Source of the DNA: Bacillota bacterium
GTDB lineage: Bacteria; Bacillota; Clostridia; Lachnospirales; CAG-274
Direction: 5' to 3'
Assembly: GCA_017627115.1 (NCBI GenBank)
Contig: JAGAHK010000183.1
Location: 1-6,566 of the forward strand
Length of the DNA stretch: 6,566 nucleotides
The position numbers and the translations under genes were made by a program. The notes under the pieces were generated by a model that saw only the letters and a list, made by a program, of their open reading frames with translations, ran no database searches and was not told the DNA's origin. How positions within the stretch are numbered: position 1 is the first letter of the stretch; every line of letters begins with the position of its first letter. This document shows positions 1 through 6,400 of this stretch, one piece after another.

Positions 1-28
1 AAAATTTAATAAAATATTAAAAAAATGC

Positions 29-57
29 TTGACATTTGCAGGAAAATAATTTATACT
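29..57 (+). promoter_or_regulatory. Predicted sigma-A promoter of the amt-PII gene
   Basis: A perfect -35 box TTGACA (29-34) is followed by a 17-nt spacer and a -10 box TATACT (52-57, 5 of 6 to consensus). The preceding 28 bases are almost pure A/T and could act as an UP element. The predicted transcription start is about 63-65, giving a leader of roughly 90 nt before the amt start codon. No other credible promoter lies between here and the amt RBS, so this is taken as the amt promoter. Its transcript must pass the strong hairpin that begins about 6 nt after the start. Confidence 0.75.
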
Positions 58-62
58 TGCAT
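55..62 (+). promoter_or_regulatory. ACTTGCAT motif copy at the amt promoter
   Basis: ACTTGCAT overlaps the end of the -10 box and reaches the predicted transcription start. The same 10-mer TACTTGCATT (54-63) recurs at 3279-3288 over the gltB -35 box. A second TGCA core lies in the spacer at 37-40, 21 bp (about two helical turns) before the TGCA at 58. A protein bound here would block RNA polymerase, so repression is the simpler guess. The regulator is unknown; the shared motif is seen, its function is inferred. Confidence 0.35.
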
Positions 63-69
63 TATAACA

Positions 70-110
70 AAGGCGTTAGACATATACCGGTGTGTGTCTG
101 ACGCCTTTTT
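70..110 (+). terminator. Strong hairpin plus T-tract in the amt leader (attenuator or upstream terminator)
   Basis: Bases 70-86 pair with 91-107 around a CCGG tetraloop. The outer 13 bp (AAGGCGTTAGACA with TGTCTGACGCCTT) contain one G-T wobble; the inner 4 bp include two more. The 3' arm runs into TTTTT (106-110), the usual form of an intrinsic terminator. It could end transcription of a gene left of the window. Because the consensus promoter at 29-57 should start RNA at about 64, however, the hairpin also sits at the very 5' end of the amt mRNA. There it could act as an attenuator or as a 5' stabilising stem. No antiterminator sequence fits between the start site and the stem, so control by a protein or by transcription start choice would be needed. 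Confidence 0.7.
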
Positions 111-152
111 ATTATTCTTAAAAACAGTTATTTTAAAAAGGAGTGGTACTAT

Positions 153-1877
153 ATGGCGAACTTTTCGGCACTTGATACTATATGGCTTATACTCGGTGCG
201 GTGCTTGTCTACTGGATGCAGGCAGGTTTTGCAATGGTAGAGGCAGGTTTTACCCGCGCCAAGAATGCAGGCAATATCATTATGAAAAACCTTATGGACT
301 TTGTACTTGGTTCCATTGCATATTGGATAATAGGCTATGGCATTATGTTCGGCGGTCTTAACGCTGTTTTCGGCGGTATCGACATTTTTACACGCGGAAG
401 CTACGATACGGGCAGTGTACCGTTTTGGGTGCATTTTATGTTCAATACGGTATTTTGCGCAACTTCTGCAACCATTGTTTCGGGCGCTATGGCAGAGAGA
501 ACAAAATTCATATCGTATCTTGTTTATTCCCTTGTTATAAGTGCTTTGATCTATCCGCTTGAAGCCCATTGGATATGGGGCGGCGGCTGGTTAAGCACAT
601 TGACGATAGGTTCATGGACGGGTTTCCATGATTATGCAGGCTCTACCGTTGTACATATGGTCGGCGGTATCTCGGCTCTTATAGGAGCAAAGATACTCGG
701 TCCCCGTATCGGTAAGTATGACGAAAACGGCAAAGCAAGGGCTATCCCGGGTCACAACCTCACAATAGGTGCACTCGGCGTATTTATTCTGTGGATGGGC
801 TGGTTCGGTTTCAACCCTGCATCAAGCTACGGCCTTTCGACATACGAGCAGGGCTGTGAGGTAGGCAATGTGTTTATGACTACAAATATTGCTGCCTGTA
901 TGGCTACATTGGTAACAATGATATTTACATGGATAAAGTATGGCAAGCCCGATGTCTCGATGACACTCAACGGTTCTCTTGCGGGTCTCGTGGCAATAAC
1001 CGCAGGCTGTGCGGCTGTCGATCCTTGGGCTGCGGCTGTGATAGGCGCAATTTCGGGTATAATTATCGTGCTTGCCGTAGAATTTATCGATAACAAACTT
1101 AAAATAGACGACCCTGTTGGTGCTGTAGCGGTTCACGGTGCAAACGGTCTTTTCGGTTCGATATGCGTTGGCCTTTTTGCACGCGACGGTGGTCTTTTTA
1201 CAACGGGCAGCATTGACAGAACACTTGTTCAGCTTGTCGGTGTTGCGGCAGTGATCGCTTTTGTGGCGGTAACAATGACAATAGTATTTCTTATTATAAA
1301 GCATACTATCGGTTTGAGAGTTACGGCGGAAGAGGAAATTGTAGGTCTTGATGCGCTTGAGCATGGTCTTGCTTCGTCTTATGCGGACTTTATGCCAATG
1401 CCCGGCGCAGGCAATCTTTTTGCGGGCAGCACAACTTCACCCTCCGAAAAGGTGTCTTCCGATATAGCGGTACCCGTTCAGGTAATGAGCGAGGCTGCTC
1501 CCGTTGTCGGTGATATAAAGATGCACAAAGTTGAGATAATCTGTAAAATGGATAAATTTGAGGGATTGAAAAAATCACTTGAAGATGTTGGTATTACGGG
1601 TATGACCGTTGTAAATGCAATGGGCTGCGGTGTGCAGAAAGGTCACTTTAAAAAATACCGCGGCGCAGATGTCGAAGTAACGCTTCTGCCCAAGATAAAA
1701 GTTGAAGTAGTGGTTGCAAAAGTACCTGTTGCCGATGTTATAGCTGCGGCTAAAAAAGCACTGTATACGGGCAATATCGGTGACGGCAAGATCTTCGTTT
1801 ACGGTATCGACGAATGTGTAAAGGTAAGAACGGGCGAAAGCGGCGTACTTGCTTTGCAGGGCGATGATCAATTTTAA
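153..1877 (+). CDS. amt: Ammonium transporter Amt fused to a C-terminal P-II (GlnK-like) domain
   Basis: A 574-residue inner-membrane ammonium channel with its own P-II regulator. Residues 1-410 are an Amt/Mep domain with about 11 hydrophobic segments (roughly 9-30 to 358-385). Family residues can be seen: Asp160 in FHDYAGS, the twin pore histidines His168 (VVHMVGG) and His328 (AVHGANG), Phe220 and Ser224 in GFNPASS, Trp142 in IWGGGW, and the cytoplasmic tail EEEIVGLDALEHG. A Gly/Ser/Pro-rich linker (about 413-456) leads to P-II, Met457-Phe574, which aligns without gaps to E. coli GlnB (offset 456). Kept are Gln39 (Gln495), T-loop Arg47 (Arg503), Lys58 (Lys514), the ATP loop TGNIGDGK (539-546) and Arg103 (Arg559). 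Arg101 is Lys557, and the uridylylation Tyr51 is Val507. The start is set by AAGGAG at 138-143, 9 nt upstream. Separate amtB-glnK gene pairs are the common arrangement; here one trimer would carry three tethered P-II domains. No separate glnK is in the window. Family and fusion are certain; gating by the fused domain is inferred. Confidence 0.97.
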   Translation: MANFSALDTIWLILGAVLVYWMQAGFAMVEAGFTRAKNAGNIIMKNLMDFVLGSIAYWIIGYGIMFGGLNAVFGGIDIFTRGSYDTGSVPFWVHFMFNTVFCATSATIVSGAMAERTKFISYLVYSLVISALIYPLEAHWIWGGGWLSTLTIGSWTGFHDYAGSTVVHMVGGISALIGAKILGPRIGKYDENGKARAIPGHNLTIGALGVFILWMGWFGFNPASSYGLSTYEQGCEVGNVFMTTNIAACMATLVTMIFTWIKYGKPDVSMTLNGSLAGLVAITAGCAAVDPWAAAVIGAISGIIIVLAVEFIDNKLKIDDPVGAVAVHGANGLFGSICVGLFARDGGLFTTGSIDRTLVQLVGVAAVIAFVAVTMTIVFLIIKHTIGLRVTAEEEIVGLDALEHGLASSYADFMPMPGAGNLFAGSTTSPSEKVSSDIAVPVQVMSEAAPVVGDIKMHKVEIICKMDKFEGLKKSLEDVGITGMTVVNAMGCGVQKGHFKKYRGADVEVTLLPKIKVEVVVAKVPVADVIAAAKKALYTGNIGDGKIFVYGIDECVKVRTGESGVLALQGDDQF

Positions 1878-1908
1878 GTTTTTAACAAACTTTCCGATGC
1901 AGTAAAAT

Positions 1909-1937
1909 GGGGTCTGTGATATGCAGACCCCGTTTTT
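1909..1937. terminator. Intrinsic terminator between convergent amt and BASS genes
   Basis: GGGGTCTG (1909-1916) pairs perfectly with CAGACCCC (1924-1931) around a 7-nt loop, followed on the + strand by GTTTTTG. It lies 31 nt after the amt stop codon. The - strand reading of the same stem is followed only by ATTTTA, but the BASS stop codon is about 31 nt away. The hairpin is therefore probably used by both convergent genes, more efficiently for amt. Confidence 0.88.
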
Positions 1938-1967
1938 GTTGAAGTTTCGCTTTTATTACTTTTTGCT

Positions 1968-2891
1968 TTACTTTATTTTTTTGAAAACTGCCGCAAGCAT
2001 TGCGCCCGATATATTATGCCATACCGAGAATATCGCACCCGGTACCGTTGCCATAGACATATCGGGAAATGCCGAACCCGCAAGTGTTGTTGCAAGCCCC
2101 GAATTCTGCATACCTATTTCCACAGCAACTGCCTTTTTGCGTGCAATATCCATTTTAAACAGTTTTCCTATGCCGTAGCCGCAAAGATAACCGAGAATAT
2201 TGTGAAGTATAACTACCGCAAAAATGACCGCCCCTGTTGAGAGTATCTTTGCGGAATTGTGTGATACAACAGCCGCAACTATAAGGCAGATCGCAATTAC
2301 CGACACAGACGGCAATATATCCTTTGCCTTTTGTGTGAATTTTCCGAAAAATCTGTTTATAATTATGCCAAGACCTATCGGAACAATAACAACTTTTATT
2401 ATTGACAGAAACATTGCAAGTATATCGACATTCACGCTTGTTTTTAAAAACAGGTAGGTCAATGCGGGGGTAAGAAACGGCGCAAGCAAGGTATTGACAC
2501 TTGTCATACCGACGGAAAGCGCAACATCCCCATCGGATAAATATGTGATAACATTGCTTGATGTGCCGCCCGGGCAAGTGCCAACAAGAATAACGCCGAC
2601 CATAAGTTCGTCATCCAATCCGAACAGTTTGCCAAGTAAAAAAGCAAGCAGCGGCATTATTAAAAACTGCGATACACAGCCGATAATAATATCTTTCGGC
2701 CTTGAAAACACAACCGTAAAATCGCTTGTTTTCATCGTCAGCCCCATACCGAACATTACCGTCATCAAAAGATAGTTTACCCAGCCTGTCTGTATCCAAA
2801 GGCAGCTTTGCGGCACAAACAGCGCAAGCGCCGCAACAAAAAGCACTGCTGCCGCCATATGTTTTCCTATAAAATCGCTTATTGTTTTCAT
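1968..2891 (-). CDS. Bile acid:sodium symporter (BASS/SBF) family transporter
   Basis: A 307-residue integral membrane protein of the BASS superfamily, close to the usual bacterial length of about 300. It has around nine or ten hydrophobic segments. Family signatures are visible: GMGLTMKTSDF (48-58), CPGGTSSN (106-113) followed by DVALSVGMTSVNTLLAP (122-138), and EIGMQNSGLA (258-267). The last two lie in the crossed-helix core regions that bind sodium in structurally known homologues. Bacterial members move diverse organic anions (pantoate, pyruvate and other keto acids, bile acids), so the substrate cannot be assigned here; a bile-acid role should not be read from the name. The start at 2891 is supported by AAGGAG (2898-2903 on the - strand) 6 nt upstream. 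It is a single-gene unit, convergent with amt and divergent from gltB. The ORF is intact. PanS- or YocS-like is the closest descriptive label; family certain, substrate unknown. Confidence 0.93.
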   Translation of the reverse strand: MKTISDFIGKHMAAAVLFVAALALFVPQSCLWIQTGWVNYLLMTVMFGMGLTMKTSDFTVVFSRPKDIIIGCVSQFLIMPLLAFLLGKLFGLDDELMVGVILVGTCPGGTSSNVITYLSDGDVALSVGMTSVNTLLAPFLTPALTYLFLKTSVNVDILAMFLSIIKVVIVPIGLGIIINRFFGKFTQKAKDILPSVSVIAICLIVAAVVSHNSAKILSTGAVIFAVVILHNILGYLCGYGIGKLFKMDIARKKAVAVEIGMQNSGLATTLAGSAFPDMSMATVPGAIFSVWHNISGAMLAAVFKKIK

Positions 2892-2913
2892 GTTTTTCTC
2901 CTTATGTACGGCT

Positions 2914-2942
2914 TATATACATCGTTTTTTTTGTTTTGTGAA
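2914..2942 (-). promoter_or_regulatory. Predicted promoter of the BASS transporter gene
   Basis: Read on the - strand, TTCACA (2942-2937, 5 of 6 to the -35 consensus) is followed by a 17-nt A-rich spacer and TATATA (2919-2914, 4 of 6 to the -10). The predicted start near 2907 leaves a leader of about 16 nt, just enough to carry AAGGAG and the start codon. Spacing and position fit well, but the -10 is imperfect and the DNA is AT-rich, so chance matches are possible. A weaker TACAAT without a good -35 lies farther upstream (3006-3001). Confidence 0.5.
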
Positions 2943-2969
2943 TGATATCTTTTATTTTATAAATCATTC
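2940..2969. repeat. 7-bp inverted repeat overlapping the BASS -35 box
   Basis: GAATGAT (2940-2946) and ATCATTC (2963-2969) form a perfect inverted repeat with a 16-bp AT-rich gap, centres 23 bp apart. One arm overlaps the predicted -35 of the BASS gene and the other lies about two turns upstream. That is a reasonable geometry for a dimeric regulator, but a 7-bp AT-rich repeat can occur by chance. Confidence 0.3.
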
Positions 2970-3021
2970 TGATCATTTGAATTTCTCCCGACATTTTGCC
3001 ATTGTACACCTCAATAACTAC

Positions 3022-3051
3022 GGTCATACAGGGTTGGTTTTCTGTATGATC
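3022..3051. repeat. Inverted repeat (10-bp stem) upstream of the BASS gene
   Basis: GGTCATACAG (3022-3031) pairs with CTGTATGATC (3042-3051) with one G-T wobble and a 10-nt loop GGTTGGTTTT. The inner 8 bp are perfect. No T-tract follows on either strand, so it is not an obvious terminator. It lies about 115 bp upstream of the predicted BASS transcription start and could be an operator, or an RNA stem if transcription begins farther upstream. It matches no class I recognise. Confidence 0.45.
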
Positions 3052-3185
3052 TTCACGTAAAACAAGTATTCAAATAAATTATAGCAGACAGCACATCTTA
3101 CTGCAATATTTTTTTGAAATAGCACGAAATTCACGGGGAGATCCCCGATATGGAAGTAAAAAAACGTCTGTGATTTTGATTTGAA

Positions 3186-3193
3186 ATGCAAGT
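3186..3193 (-). promoter_or_regulatory. Distal ACTTGCAT motif copy upstream of gltB
   Basis: ATGCAAGT on the + strand, the reverse complement of the octamer at the amt and gltB promoters, about 125 bp upstream of the predicted gltB start. It may be a remote site for the same regulator; significance rests on the clustering of copies in this region. Confidence 0.25.
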
Positions 3194-3279
3194 GATCATT
3201 TAAGAAACCTGCAAAAATCGTGTTTGCTGTGGGCAAAGGTGAGAAAATATAAAAATATTTTGAATTTTTTATAAAAAGT

Positions 3280-3322
3280 ACTTGCATTTTTGTTTTAGAT
3301 ATAGTACAATAGTTTTGCAAGT
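3280..3322. promoter_or_regulatory. Inverted ACTTGCA pair bracketing the gltB promoter
   Basis: ACTTGCA (3280-3286) and its exact inverse TGCAAGT (3316-3322) flank the core promoter, centres 36 bp apart. The first overlaps the -35 box and the second covers the predicted transcription start. This is the layout expected of a repressor operator pair that occludes RNA polymerase. The same heptamer overlaps the amt -10. The regulator is not identifiable: the sites do not match GlnR/TnrA (TGTNA-N7-TNACA) or the CodY box. Confidence 0.4.
3282..3310 (+). promoter_or_regulatory. Predicted sigma-A promoter of gltB
   Basis: TTGCAT (3282-3287, 4 of 6 to the -35 consensus) is followed by a 17-nt spacer and TACAAT (3305-3310, 5 of 6 to the -10). 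The predicted start is near 3317, giving a leader of about 120 nt to the gltB start codon. It is the best-spaced candidate in the region upstream of gltB, and it is embedded in the inverted TGCAAGT pair. Confidence 0.65.
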
Positions 3323-3437
3323 TAGTTAAAGCTAAAATTCATTTTAACACTGAAAAAAGTTCAAATCTGCAAAATTATGCAGGATGATGCAAGTTTTATT
3401 AAAACAATAATTCAAAAAACAAGAAAGGAATGATACT
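3317..3437 (+). promoter_or_regulatory. Leader region (about 120 nt) of the gltB transcript
   Basis: This untranslated leader is longer than ribosome binding requires. Weak stems are visible: GTTAAA/TTTAAC (3325-3330 with 3343-3348), CTGCA/TGCAG with a 6-nt loop AAATTA (3367-3382), and GTTTT/AAAAC (3393-3405). Three TGCA cores start at exactly 10-bp steps (3368, 3378, 3388). No terminator with a T-tract is present, and no known riboswitch (including the glnA glutamine motifs) was recognised. It ends in AGAAAGGAA (3422-3430), the gltB ribosome binding site. Confidence 0.45.
3387..3394 (-). promoter_or_regulatory. ACTTGCAT motif copy in the gltB leader
   Basis: ATGCAAGT, the reverse complement of ACTTGCAT, lies about 70 nt inside the predicted gltB transcript. 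It is the third of three TGCA cores spaced at exact 10-bp intervals, so it could be part of a phased protein-binding array or of an RNA element. Confidence 0.28.
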
Positions 3438-6400
3438 ATGATGCAAAACGGTTTACCCCAAAAGCAGGGACTTTATGACCCTCGGTTTGAACACGACAAC
3501 TGCGGCATAGGTTTTATTGCCAACATAAAGGGAAAAAAATCACACCGTATTATAAACGATGCGATACAGATACTTGAAAATCTGGCGCACAGGGGCGGTG
3601 TAGGCAGTGAACCCGATACGGGTGACGGTGCGGGTATACTTATACAGATACCTCATGTTTTTCTTAAAAAGGTATGCAAAAACGAGGGTATGGTCCTTCC
3701 TGACGAGGGAGATTACGGTGTCGGTATGCTTTTTCTCTCGCCCGACCTTGAAACACGCACGGCAAGCCTTAAAAAGCTTGAAAGTATCATTCTTGATGAG
3801 GGTATGGAATATCTCGGTATGCGTGAAGTGCCGACCTATGCAAAATGTATAGGCGAAAGCGCAAGAACGGCTATGCCGCGAATAGTGCAGATATTTATCA
3901 GACGTCCCGAAAACGCCGCAAGGGGTACGGAGTTTGAAAGAAAACTGTATATCGTGCTTAAAAGGACGGATAAAGAAATAAGAAAAGGCGAACAGGACAG
4001 AGACCCGTATTTCTATTTTGCATCGCTTTCGTCACGGACGATCGTTTATAAAGGGATGCTCACACCCGATCAGGTAATGCGCTTTTATCTCGATCTTATG
4101 GACCTTGATATGCAGACGGCGGTGGCAATGGTGCACAGCCGCTTTTCCACAAATACCTTTCCAAGCTGGGAAAGAGCGCATCCCAACCGCTATCTTATCC
4201 ACAACGGTGAGATAAATACCATAAGGAGCAACGTAAATTGGACACATGCAAGGGAAAAGATATTTGAGACCGATATTTTCGGCGAGGACATAAGCAAGAT
4301 ATACCCCGTTATCAACGAGGACGGTTCGGACTCGGCTATGCTCGATAACTACATACAGATGCTTGAACTTGCGGGCTTTTCGCTGCCGAAGGCTGTAATG
4401 ATGGCTGTGCCCGAACCGTGGGAAAATGACAAGACCATGGATGCGGCAAAAAGGGCGTTTTACGAATACAACTCAACAACAGGCGAAGCCTGGGACGGTC
4501 CTGCGGCGATAGGTTTTACCGACGGTACGCTTGTGGGCGCGGTGCTTGACAGAAACGGTTTAAGACCTGCGCGTTATTATGTGACCGATGACGACACAGT
4601 TATTCTTTCCTCGGAAGTCGGTGTTCTGAATGTTCCCGAAGAAAAGATCATAGAGAAAAAACGTCTTGAACCGGGCAAAATGCTGCTTATAGATACAAAG
4701 GCAGGCAGGATAATATCCGATGATGAGATAAAAAAGACGGTAACTTCCGAATTCCCGTATGAAAAATGGGTCAAAGAGAATATGCTTGATATAAACAGCA
4801 TACATTCGGGCAAAAAGGGCGGTCTTTGGGCAGACCTTGCGGCGGATATGCGTGAGGAAGTGATGAAACATCCTTATGGTGAGTTTATGTCAAACCGCCT
4901 TATCGAGATCGAAAACCTTTTTGTGAACAGGGAAAACGATTTTGATTCGGATATACCGCTGCTTACACGTCAAAAGGCTTTCGGCTACACATGGGAAGAT
5001 ATAGATATGACCCTGAAAGGCATTGCCGAAACGGGAGAAGATCCTATAACGGCTATGGGAACGGATACTCCGCTTGCCTGCCTTTCCGATAAGCCGCAGC
5101 TTTTGTACAACTATTTCAAACAGCTTTTTGCGCAGGTCACAAATCCGCCTATTGATGCTATCCGTGAGGAGATGGTCACAGGTACGAATATCTATCTCGG
5201 CGGCGAGAGAAACCTGCTTGAACCAAAGGGCAGAAACTGCCGCAGAATAAAATGTGCTTCGCCTATTCTTACAAACGAACAGTTACAGGCACTTAAAACC
5301 ATTGACGAGCAGGACTTCAAGGCAGTTACGGTCTCAATGCTCTATGACCCGACCGAAAAAGAGGGTCTCTCAAATGCGATAGACAACATCTTCAAGGCAG
5401 TGGATATTGCAATAGAAAACAAATACAATATAATCGTACTTTCCGATAAAGGCGTAAATGAGCAAAAATGCGCCGTTCCTGCATTGCTTGCGGGTGCGGG
5501 TCTGCATCATCACCTTATCAGAAAGGGCACAAGAATGAAAGTCAGTATTGTGCTTGAAACGGGTGAACCGCGTGAGGTACATCATTTTGCGGTATTGCTT
5601 GGCTATGGAGTAAATGCAGTCGCTCCCTATCTTGTATATGAAACACTTGAAGATATGGCGCTTAACGGCAGTATAACAAAGTCGGCTGATGAAGCGGTGG
5701 AGACTTATATAAACGCAGTTACTCACGGCATAGTCAAAATAATGAGCAAAATGGGCATCTCCACCGTTCAGAGTTATATGGGTGCACAGATATTCGAGGC
5801 ACTTGGTATAAGCAAGCGTGTTGTGGACAGATTTTTTACGGGTACGGCAACACGTATCGGCGGCATCACAATGAAGCATATTGCAAAAGAAGCGCAGATG
5901 CGGCATGAAAAGGCTTTTGCACCGCAGACGGAGAATGAAGCGCTTGAGGCAGGCGGCGATTACAAGTGGAGACGCGGCGGTGAGTATCATATGTACAATC
6001 CGAAAAGTATCTATCTTTTGCAGAAAGCCTGCCGCGAGGGTGATTACAAGCTTTTCAAAGAGTTTACAAAAATGATGAACGATACCAGCGAACAGCTTTG
6101 TACCATACGCGGTCTGCTTGATATACGCACAGTCGATAAGCCTATAAACATTGACGAGGTCGAGTCGGTGGAAAGCATTGTAAAGCGTTTTAAAACGGGT
6201 GCTATGAGTTACGGCTCTATCTCAAAGGAAGCTCACGAGTGTATGGCGATAGCTATGAACCGACTTGGCGGCAAGTCCAACAGCGGCGAGGGCGGCGAAG
6301 AAGCCGAGCGTTTTACACCCGACGAAAACGGCGATCTGAGGATGTCGGCAATAAAACAGGTGGCTTCGGGACGTTTCGGCGTAACTATAAACTATCTGCA

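Larger units (their letters stand above)
2943..3278. other. AT-rich divergent intergenic region without a gene
   Basis: This stretch between the BASS and gltB promoters holds no convincing gene. The only open frame of note (3320-3024, - strand, 98 codons from a TTG) has no RBS, overlaps the gltB promoter and has a Phe/Lys/Asn-rich composition expected from AT-rich DNA. Small structures seen are the inverted repeats listed separately, a GC-rich stem CGGGG/CCCCG with loop AGAT (3134-3147), and GCAAA (3211-3215), TTTGC (3223-3227), GCAAA (3233-3237), in which the middle arm can pair with either neighbour. None is followed by a T-tract. No known riboswitch class was recognised. Confidence 0.6.

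Noticed and set aside
118..136. Possible ANTAR-type hairpin (TTAAAA/TTTTAA, loop ACAGTTA) before the amt RBS
   Set aside because: ANTAR targets are two tandem stems with 6-nt loops having A at position 1 and G at position 4, the second overlapping a terminator. Here the loop has 7 nt, the terminator-like stem comes first with a 4-nt loop, and gltB leader stems also lack the A/G loop pattern.
822..1364. A 180-codon open frame on the - strand inside amt
   Set aside because: It is antisense to the conserved Amt pore region, is rich in Cys/Lys/Tyr/Arg with no domain, and is explained by codon bias of the real gene.
1968..2891. Bile-acid uptake as the role of the BASS protein
   Set aside because: The family name is historical; bacterial members carry many organic anions and no substrate-specific residue pattern could be read from the sequence.
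3024..3320. A 98-codon open frame on the - strand between BASS and gltB
   Set aside because: It starts at a TTG with no ribosome binding site, overlaps the gltB promoter, and its Phe/Lys/Asn-rich composition is what AT-rich DNA gives in any frame. No recognisable domain.
3270..3325. GlnR/TnrA, CodY or NtcA binding site at the gltB promoter
   Set aside because: No sequence fits TGTNA-N7-TNACA, the AATTTTCWGAAAATT CodY box or a properly spaced GTA-N8-TAC at this promoter.
3317..3437. Glutamine or other known riboswitch in the gltB leader
   Set aside because: No conserved core of a class I know was found, the stems are weak, and there is no terminator or RBS-masking helix.
5370..5990. A 206-codon open frame on the - strand inside gltB
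   Set aside because: It lies fully within a clearly conserved glutamate synthase reading frame and has an abnormal Cys/Arg/His-rich composition. It is a shadow frame.
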